Of a stretch of 64,000 nucleotides of DNA, positions 58,179 through 64,000 are shown piece by piece. Position 1 is the first letter of the stretch; the number at the start of each line of letters is the position of its first letter. The translations under genes and the position numbers were made by a program. The stretch lies in assembly GCF_014284235.1 (NCBI RefSeq), contig NZ_JACOGD010000008.1:62001-126000 (forward strand), written 5' to 3'. This stretch comes from Cognatundibacterium curvum. GTDB taxonomy: Bacteria > Pseudomonadota > Gammaproteobacteria > Burkholderiales > Burkholderiaceae_D. The notes under the pieces were generated by a model, which was given only the letters and a program-made list of their open reading frames with translations, did no database searches and was not told the DNA's origin.

Positions 58179-58349
58179 TTTAGAGGATGCATGAGACATG
58201 GTCAAGCAAAATTACAGGCGAAAAAAGCAATTTCTTTAATGAAGTCAATGACTTAGCTCGCAATGCAAAATGTTTCCAAAATAAAATTCTTAGATAAATG
58301 AAAGACTTACACAGCTTTGTGCAAGTGAGACCTCAGAAATAAACACAAA

Positions 58350-58371
58350 ATGCCGGAATTTCCCGGCATTA
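58350..58371. terminator. small symmetric hairpin, AATGCCGG stem
   Basis: AATGCCGG (about 58350-58357), loop AATTTC, CCGGCATT, then AAATTTTT on the plus strand. It is a candidate second terminator downstream of the GGDEF-EAL gene, with only TTTTG following on the minus strand. Confidence 0.5.
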
Positions 58372-58408
58372 AATTTTTACAATTTGGAAGAATTTAAGCG
58401 ATCTTAGC

Positions 58409-58445
58409 GACGGCTTCCCGCTTTTTACAGGCGGGAAAAGCCGTC
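58409..58445 (-). terminator. hairpin downstream of the GGDEF-EAL gene
   Basis: GACGGCTTCCCGC (58409-58421) pairs with GCGGGAAAAGCCGTC (58431-58445), with a two-base bulge and loop TTTTTACAG. It lies 28 bases beyond the stop at 58473. No T-run follows on the minus strand, so termination may need a factor. Confidence 0.5.
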
Positions 58446-58472
58446 ACAGCGGCGCTGGCGGCCGGTTCTGCG

Positions 58473-61400
58473 TCAGATGCTATCAATCGCGATAGGCTGA
58501 CCGCTACTGACCTGCTTTTGAAGCAGAGTCTGGAAGTCTTTAGCAGTAATCGCTTTGCTGAAGTAAAAGCCCTGATATTCATCACAGGCAAAGTTAAGCA
58601 GGGTATCAAGCTGCATGCGTGCATCCACCCCTTCCGCGATCACCTTCAGGCCCAGCGTGTGCGCCATCGCGACGATGGCCAGCACGATCGCCGTGTCATT
58701 CGGATCATCGGGGATATCTTTGATGAAGGAGCGGTCCACCTTCACGCTGTCGACCGGGAAGCGTTTGAGGTAGGCCAGCGAAGAATAGCCAGTACCAAAA
58801 TCATCAATAGACAAGGTGAAGCCCGCATCCTTGAAGCCATCCATCAGCTTGATCGCCTGTTCCCGGTTATGCATCACCATGCTTTCGGTGATTTCAAATT
58901 CGAGTGCATTGGCCGGTACGCGCCAGAAGTCGACTACGCTTTTGACCTCTTCCAGCAAGCCCATATCATTGAACTGTGAGCCGGACAAGTTAATCGCCAC
59001 ACGTCCGAACTGCGGGTCGGTTTGCCTGAAATTGAGCACGTCACGGCAGGCAATATCCAGCACCAGCATACCCAGACGCGGAATCAGCCCGGCCTCTTCT
59101 GCCAGCATGATGAAGTCATTCGGATACAGGATGCCGCGCTCAGGATGATTCCAGCGCACCAGCGCTTCTGCGCCAACGATCATGCCGCTGTCGACTGCGA
59201 TCTTAGGCTGGTAATACACCACGAATTCACGTCGTTCCAGCGCCTTACGCAGGCGCGCCTCAAAGGCCAGCCGCTCGACGGTATGGGTATTCATTTCCGA
59301 CGCATAGAACTGGTAATTATCCTTACCTTTGTTCTTGGCGCGGTACATCGCGATATCTGCATTTTTCAGCAAGGTCTGCGCATCCTTACCATCGGTCGGG
59401 AAAGTCGCAATCCCGATACTGGCGCTGAGCTGACATTCCTGTCCGTCGATTTCAAACGGCTGCGAGGCTTCATACAGCAATTTGTCGGCGATATCACCCA
59501 GGTCGCGTGGCTCATGGAACTGATCGATCAGCAGTATGAATTCATCACCACCGATACGCGCCACAATATCCGATTCACGCAAGGTATGGCGGAAACGCTG
59601 AGCCACGCTGCGCAATACTTTATCCCCCTCGTCATGACCAAAGGTATCGTTGATATTTTTAAAGCGATCCAGATCCAGGAACAGCACCGCCAGCCGGCTG
59701 CGATTCCGCTCCGCCAGCGCCAGCGCCTTCGCCAGATGCTGGTTATACAGAAAGCGGTTGGGCAAGCCGGTCAGTTCATCGTAATGCGCGAGCTGCAGGA
59801 TTTTTTTCTCGGACCGGCGGCCTTCTATCGCGATACTGGCGATTTCTATCATGATCCCGATCAGGCCCATGTCTTCATCATTCAGCACAGGCTTCGCCGG
59901 AAACAGCAAGCTAAACGATCCCAGTACCTGGCCATGCTTATCCATCAGTGGCCAGGCTGTGGCCGAATTCAAATGACTAATGGCCTCCAGCTGATTTACA
60001 AACTGCATACTGGGCGCAGTCAGCAAGTCATCACTCTGGACCGGGCAGGCAACCAGCACGGCTTCGCTCCAGATACCATTCCCATGTGTGACCGGCAAAC
60101 CCGACAACTGATTCAGCAGCACCTCCGGAAAGCGCTTGCCCACGCCCTGTACAAAGGTACGCTGATCGTCTGACAGCAGCTGTATGCCAGCTATCCACTG
60201 CGGGCGCATCTCTTGCACAAAGTCGCAAACCGCATTCAGTATGTAGATAGGATCTTCATTCCCGCCTATCAGCTGCAGCAAGCGGTTCTGACCTTCCAGC
60301 AGCCGCTCTGTGCTTTTGCGTGAATTGATATCACGCTCCATACAAAATACCAGCATCTCGCCATTCAATTCGACCCGGCTTAAGCTGACTTCATTGTAAA
60401 ACGGCTTACCATTGCGGTTCATGACCCATTCAAAGCGCTGCGGAATACCGGCGAATGCACGGTCTACCAACAGTCTGACCAGCTCATCACGTTCAGTTTG
60501 ACTGAAGCCAGTCACAGACTGTGCAGCTTGCGAAAAACAACCGACTGGCTTGCCAATAATTTGCGATTCATTATTCAGTCCCAGTAAAGTGACTGCAGCC
60601 GGATTGCAATCGACATATAAGTAATCGCGGCTGATCAGCATGATGGCGTCCTGCGCACCGGAAAACAGCAGACGGTAACGGCTTTCACTCGCATCAAACC
60701 TTGCCTTGGACTCCTGCAAGCGCCTGAGCTGTATCAGTAACAATATCGCCAGGACCAGGATGAAGATCACGGTGGTGGCAGTAAACATCGTCCTTTGACG
60801 TACCCGGCCATTCCAGTCGGCCAGGATATCGTCGATATTCCTTGCATATACCAGCGTCAGCGGCACACCGGTGATCTTACGATAGGTGTACAGGTAATCC
60901 CCTGCGCCGCCCATCAGCGGGCCGCTTTGTAATGAACCTTCGTTACTGACATCGGTAATCGCCTTCATCACGTTGCTTTGCGTGAGCGGCGCATCCAGAT
61001 AGGCTTTATCAAAAGGCGCACGGGCCAGCACATTACCACTGCTGTCATGCAAAGAAATCGCCGCTGCACTGCCGCGCGCGACCAGTTCATAAAAATCCTG
61101 AAAATAGGCCAGACGGATGTCAACCTCAAGTATCGCCAATAGCTGACCATCCTCACTGTAGACATTGCGAGCCACTGGCAAAATCCACAAATCAGATTCA
61201 TCCAGCCTGAGCGCGGAACCAATCGCCAGCGACCGGTCTTTAGGATTTTTCAATAAGGTAGAAATATGCGTCTGACTATGGCGCTGAAGATTTTTTTCTG
61301 TCGTCATCTGTTCAGCCGGACGACTCGCAACTTCACGCAGACCGGCGCTGTTATAGACCGATACCGCATAGATAAACTGGGTTTCCTGATGCTGAGTGCG

Positions 61401-61691
61401 CAGAATTTTTTGCAGCCTGGCTTCCTGCTCAACGCTGCCAGGATTTTGACGGATTTCTGCACCGATCAGCTCCATTTCACGCAGGGCTTCACTCAAAGCC
61501 CGGCCCGCATGCTCTTCCAGGATGCGTACCGTGAAATAGCTATTCTGCTGTGCATCGGCCAAGGTCAGGCTATGGTCTTCGCGCACCGACCACCAGCTTT
61601 GCGCAATGATGACGAACAACACTAACGCGATGCAAATGACAAAGGCCATCAAGGGCACATCGCGCACTTTTTTAATCCCTGTTGTCTCCAT
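58473..61691 (-). CDS. membrane sensor with PAS, GAF-like, GGDEF and EAL domains
   Basis: A 1072-residue c-di-GMP enzyme. Layout: membrane segment (about 12-34), periplasmic Cache-like sensor region, second membrane segment (about 302-324), PAS (about 335-455), GAF-like region (about 470-640), GGDEF (about 645-805), EAL (about 815-1065). The cyclase active site is intact (RIGGDEFILL), with the inhibitory I-site RESD five residues before it. The phosphodiesterase residues are present too: EALVRW, NLSGSQF, EITESMV, SIDDFGTGYSS, KVDRSF and AEGVD. Both activities are therefore possible. ATG 61691 starts METTGIKKVRDVPLM. Confidence 0.93.
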   Translation of the reverse strand: METTGIKKVRDVPLMAFVICIALVLFVIIAQSWWSVREDHSLTLADAQQNSYFTVRILEEHAGRALSEALREMELIGAEIRQNPGSVEQEARLQKILRTQHQETQFIYAVSVYNSAGLREVASRPAEQMTTEKNLQRHSQTHISTLLKNPKDRSLAIGSALRLDESDLWILPVARNVYSEDGQLLAILEVDIRLAYFQDFYELVARGSAAAISLHDSSGNVLARAPFDKAYLDAPLTQSNVMKAITDVSNEGSLQSGPLMGGAGDYLYTYRKITGVPLTLVYARNIDDILADWNGRVRQRTMFTATTVIFILVLAILLLIQLRRLQESKARFDASESRYRLLFSGAQDAIMLISRDYLYVDCNPAAVTLLGLNNESQIIGKPVGCFSQAAQSVTGFSQTERDELVRLLVDRAFAGIPQRFEWVMNRNGKPFYNEVSLSRVELNGEMLVFCMERDINSRKSTERLLEGQNRLLQLIGGNEDPIYILNAVCDFVQEMRPQWIAGIQLLSDDQRTFVQGVGKRFPEVLLNQLSGLPVTHGNGIWSEAVLVACPVQSDDLLTAPSMQFVNQLEAISHLNSATAWPLMDKHGQVLGSFSLLFPAKPVLNDEDMGLIGIMIEIASIAIEGRRSEKKILQLAHYDELTGLPNRFLYNQHLAKALALAERNRSRLAVLFLDLDRFKNINDTFGHDEGDKVLRSVAQRFRHTLRESDIVARIGGDEFILLIDQFHEPRDLGDIADKLLYEASQPFEIDGQECQLSASIGIATFPTDGKDAQTLLKNADIAMYRAKNKGKDNYQFYASEMNTHTVERLAFEARLRKALERREFVVYYQPKIAVDSGMIVGAEALVRWNHPERGILYPNDFIMLAEEAGLIPRLGMLVLDIACRDVLNFRQTDPQFGRVAINLSGSQFNDMGLLEEVKSVVDFWRVPANALEFEITESMVMHNREQAIKLMDGFKDAGFTLSIDDFGTGYSSLAYLKRFPVDSVKVDRSFIKDIPDDPNDTAIVLAIVAMAHTLGLKVIAEGVDARMQLDTLLNFACDEYQGFYFSKAITAKDFQTLLQKQVSSGQPIAIDSI

Positions 61692-62221
61692 GCGTTTCGT
61701 TTTTATGTGTTGTAGGACTGATGCAAAACCGCCCCAGCAAGGTTATAGCTCAAGGTTACGCCTGTACACTGCGTACTGCCTGCGCCGCCAAGGTGCAGCC
61801 AGCGTTTCAGGCAATATGTTACCTGCTGGTGTAACGGACATCGCTTACCAGGGAAGTTTCCCAAAGCACCAAAGAGTTTTTTAGCCTTGCCGGGACAATT
61901 TTGCGTAAGTCCTATGTTGTAATGAGTAGCTTTTTACGTCGAAGCTTGTTATCAGACACGGCAGACCCGGCAGACCCGGTACACCAGCTGCCACGCTGCA
62001 TACTGCGACATACAGCTGCGATGGCAGCAGGAAAACGGCTAAGTGTAACACCAGTGATTTTGATTTTGCCTGAAACTTTGGACTGAAACTTCGATTTATC
62101 TCATCCTGAGCGTGAGCAGCGGTGAAATAGACCGGAAAGCGGGATGCGCGGGCTGATTTGCCCATGTGCTGCGGCCCTCAGCCCTAAGCTGCGCCGCACC
62201 GTGACAAGAAGTGAATTAGAA
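61692..62221. other. long spacer between the GGDEF-EAL gene and rnpB
   Basis: A 530-base region without a credible gene. It contains copy B of the dispersed repeat (61890-61913), a 9-base tandem duplication GGCAGACCC (61960-61968, 61969-61977) and an inverted repeat GCTGCCA...TGGCAGC (61987-61993, 62022-62028). The promoter of the GGDEF-EAL gene must lie here or read through from rnpB. Confidence 0.5.
61890..61913. repeat. dispersed 24-base element, copy B
   Basis: Same core ACAATTTTGCGTAAGT as copy A (10495-10518), here flanked by CCGGG and CCT. The ends GGAC and GTCC are complementary, as are GAAC and GTTC in copy A. It lies about 200 bases upstream of the GGDEF-EAL start. Confidence 0.55.
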
Positions 62222-62571
62222 GTAAAGCAGGCCGGTAGGCCGGATTCTGTTACGGTCTTTCATATTGCTATGAGCGACTATGACAATCATTCCTCTAGGC
62301 GACGGATTGCTCCGCCGCTCAAGCTTTCTACCCGCACGCTCCGCGAGCCACATCAACGCGTGCCTATTTGAAATTGCTCCGGGTGGAGGTTACCGCGTTT
62401 CACCGTAACTAAATACGCTCGTCTCTGTGGCCCTATTCCTCGTCTTATATCGCAAGCTAAGCCTGCGACTTTCAACGTACGGCCGTTAGCCGTCACCCTG
62501 CTCTGTGGAGTCCGGACCTTCCTCCCGTCACCACATTGCTATGGCAACCAGCGATTGTCTGGCCTGCTTCG
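62222..62571 (-). ncRNA. rnpB: RNase P RNA (bacterial type A)
   Basis: Catalytic RNA that matures tRNA 5' ends. On the minus strand the RNA starts GAAGCAGGCCAGACAATCGC, followed by the conserved GGAGGAAGGTCCGGACTCCA (CR I region), ACAGAGCAGGGTG, then CAGGGTGACGGCTAACGGCC; the distal part contains the AGAGTGATTG-like CR V counterpart and ends AGAATCCGGCCTACCGGCCT. The 5' GAAGCAGGCC pairs with the 3' GGCCTGCTTT, closing helix P1. The size, about 350 bases, is normal. A TACAAT -10 at 62578-62583 fixes the start near 62571. The exact ends are estimated. Confidence 0.93.
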
Positions 62572-62904
62572 GGCGCTATTGTAACCGAAAGCAGGCCATC
62601 CCGCCCTGATTATCCACGCCGCGCCCTGATAGCGCCGCCATCCCGGCTAAGACCAGTTGATTGCCGTTGTTGTGATTTCCCTACGCCCGCACAGAGCTGA
62701 AATGACTGATTTTCAAATAGAAGACCTATATTCCATGCGGCTTTCCAAGCCAAAATGGCCTGTCATCCAGTCTGTATCAGGGCTATGGATTCCATTCCAA
62801 ATATGGCGCAGTTTCTGGTAGCGTACGGTTTCCTTTGATAAAACACAGGCTTACCCAAACTTGCTGCGGCAGATCAGGTAAGACCAACAACGATAAAAAA
62901 TAGA
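62572..62904. other. spacer with the rnpB promoter
   Basis: On the minus strand TACAAT (62583-62578) is the rnpB -10, with no good -35. Part of the rnpB 5' sequence (GGCCTGCTTTCGG near 62588-62600) is echoed just upstream. Toward the ThDP-enzyme gene (62700-62904) the DNA is AT-rich and must contain its promoter, but I cannot assign hexamers. Confidence 0.45.
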
Positions 62905-64000
62905 ATGAAGACATTACGCTCTGGTGGTCAGTTGGTGGTGGACGCATTGCGCGTACACGGAGTTGAGACAATTTTTGGTGTACCCGGCGAGAGTTACCTG
63001 CCGGTGCTGGATGCGCTGCATGACAGCGCGATACGCTTCATCATTAACCGCCAGGAAGGCGGCGCGGCATTTATGGCCGATGCCTATGGCAAGATGACAG
63101 GCAAGCCCGGCATCTGCTTCGTCACGCGCGGACCGGGTGCCACCAATGCCTCGATAGGCGTGCATACCGCGTATCAGGATTCGACGCCGATGATCTTATT
63201 CATCGGCCAGGTCGGCAATGATTTTGTGGAACGCGAAGCCTTTCAGGAAATCGATTACCGCCGCATGTTTGGTCCTATGGCGAAATGGGTGGCGCAAATA
63301 GACCGTGCCGACCGTGTGCCCGAATACATCGCGCGCGCCTTCCAGGTTGCCACCAGTGGCCGCCCTGGCCCGGTGGTGCTGGCACTGCCGGAAGACATGC
63401 TGGCCCAGACCGTGGAAGTCGCAGACACCCTGCATTACACGCCGGTACAGGCTTACCCTTCACCAGCACAACTAAGCCAGTTGCGCAGCATGCTGGAGGC
63501 GGCTGAGCGCCCTGTGCTGATACTGGGCGGCAGCGGCTGGGATCAGACCGCCTGCACGCAGTTGCGTGAATTCGCAGAACTGAATCATTTGCCGGTCGCC
63601 TGCGCTTTCCGCTTCCAGGATTTGCTGGACAATGCGCATCCTAACTACATCGGTGATGTCGGCATCGGCATCAACCCACAGCTGGCAAAACGCATACAGC
63701 AAGCCGATCTGGTGATCGCAATCGGCCCACGTCTGGGTGAAATGACGACCGGTGGCTATACCCTGCTGGAAGCCCCGATACCCAAACAAACACTGGTCCA
63801 TGTACACAGCGATGCGCTGGAACTGGGACGCGTGTATCAGGCACCGCTGATGATCAACAGCGGCATGAAGGAATTCGCGCATGCGCTGTCTGAACTCAGC
63901 AAACAGGGCAAGTTAGCAAGCGCCGCCCGCTGGCAGCAAAGCGTGGCTGAAGCCAAGGAAGAACTGCATGCCTGGCAGCAGGAACCCGCCATTTTTGCCA
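62905..64000 (+). CDS. acetolactate-synthase-like ThDP-dependent enzyme, 5' part
   Basis: The gene runs off the right edge; 365 codons are visible. The N-terminal pyrimidine-binding domain has TIFGVPGESYLPVLDAL and the catalytic glutamate in INRQEGGAAFMADAYG. VTRGPGATNASIGVHTAYQDSTPMI and GRPGPVVLALPEDML follow, then the central domain (RPVLILGGSGW, DLVIAIGPRLGE). This architecture is shared by acetolactate synthase, benzoylformate decarboxylase and related enzymes. The C-terminal ThDP-binding domain is missing, so the reaction cannot be assigned. It has no regulatory-subunit gene in view. ATG 62905 is the only start before the conserved sequence. Confidence 0.85.
   Translation, partial: MKTLRSGGQLVVDALRVHGVETIFGVPGESYLPVLDALHDSAIRFIINRQEGGAAFMADAYGKMTGKPGICFVTRGPGATNASIGVHTAYQDSTPMILFIGQVGNDFVEREAFQEIDYRRMFGPMAKWVAQIDRADRVPEYIARAFQVATSGRPGPVVLALPEDMLAQTVEVADTLHYTPVQAYPSPAQLSQLRSMLEAAERPVLILGGSGWDQTACTQLREFAELNHLPVACAFRFQDLLDNAHPNYIGDVGIGINPQLAKRIQQADLVIAIGPRLGEMTTGGYTLLEAPIPKQTLVHVHSDALELGRVYQAPLMINSGMKEFAHALSELSKQGKLASAARWQQSVAEAKEELHAWQQEPAIFA

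Larger units (their letters stand above)
58073..58472. other. spacer between mraZ and the GGDEF-EAL gene
   Basis: This 400-base region contains the dcw promoter and MraZ boxes (58121-58178), a palindromic AATGCCGG...CCGGCATT hairpin (58350-58371), and a longer hairpin at 58409-58445 that is the probable terminator of the GGDEF-EAL gene. The remaining AT-rich part (58200-58345) shows nothing I can identify. Confidence 0.6.

Noticed and set aside
59022..60173. A 383-codon open frame on the plus strand
   Set aside because: Antisense to the GGDEF-EAL gene; a coding shadow in a GC-moderate gene with strong codon bias.

Overview
The window looks like chromosomal core DNA of a betaproteobacterium, most likely order Burkholderiales and close to Oxalobacteraceae. 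This rests on gene order (a TlpA-like gene, aroQ-accBC-prmA; a complete division and cell-wall (dcw) cluster from mraZ to ftsZ followed by lpxC; rnpB close to mraZ) and on family resemblance. It is an inference, since no rRNA is present. I saw no prophage, insertion sequence, CRISPR array or tRNA.

Layout. 1-3825 (minus): the N-terminal part of an RNB-family ribonuclease, ubiC, a small YqiA-like hydrolase and mpl. 3994-6903: a nucleotidyltransferase-like protein, then a DUF898 membrane protein with an M48 peptidase. 7222-12934 (plus): TlpA-like thioredoxin, aroQ, accB, accC, prmA and a zinc-ribbon/DUF3426 membrane protein.

13083-24234 is a nucleoside-salvage island and the most interesting part. 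Two operons diverge from a shared control region (15112-15783). To the left are psuK, fused to a helix-turn-helix, and psuG, for pseudouridine breakdown. To the right are rbsK, a BMP-type binding protein, an ABC ATPase, two permeases, a nucleoside hydrolase, an isopenicillin-N-synthase-like Fe(II)/2-oxoglutarate oxygenase of unknown substrate, a terminator, and cdd. Predicted flow: uptake of intact nucleosides, deamination of cytidine, hydrolysis to base plus ribose, phosphorylation of ribose, and a parallel C-glycoside route for pseudouridine. The oxygenase is the unexplained step. The control region holds a pair of CAAACAWTTGTTTA palindromes 20 bp apart on the psuK side, and a good promoter with an overlapping LacI-type operator on the rbsK side.

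24282-33168: three small unknown membrane proteins, a Tat-exported dienelactone-hydrolase-like enzyme, a ZIP metal transporter (possible ATT start, operator at its promoter), 3-mercaptopyruvate sulfurtransferase, an EamA transporter, a Rieske oxygenase, and a secreted lipase with its foldase. 33252-38932: a DUF1631 protein, then xseB-ispA-dxs. 39057-58072 (minus): lpxC, a peroxiredoxin, and the dcw cluster (mraZ rsmH ftsL ftsI murE murF mraY murD ftsW murG murC ddlB ftsQ ftsA ftsZ) with four MraZ boxes at its promoter and a long hairpin in the ftsZ leader. 58473-64000: a large PAS-GGDEF-EAL sensor, rnpB, and a truncated ThDP-dependent enzyme.

All family assignments are from reading the translated sequence, without database searches.
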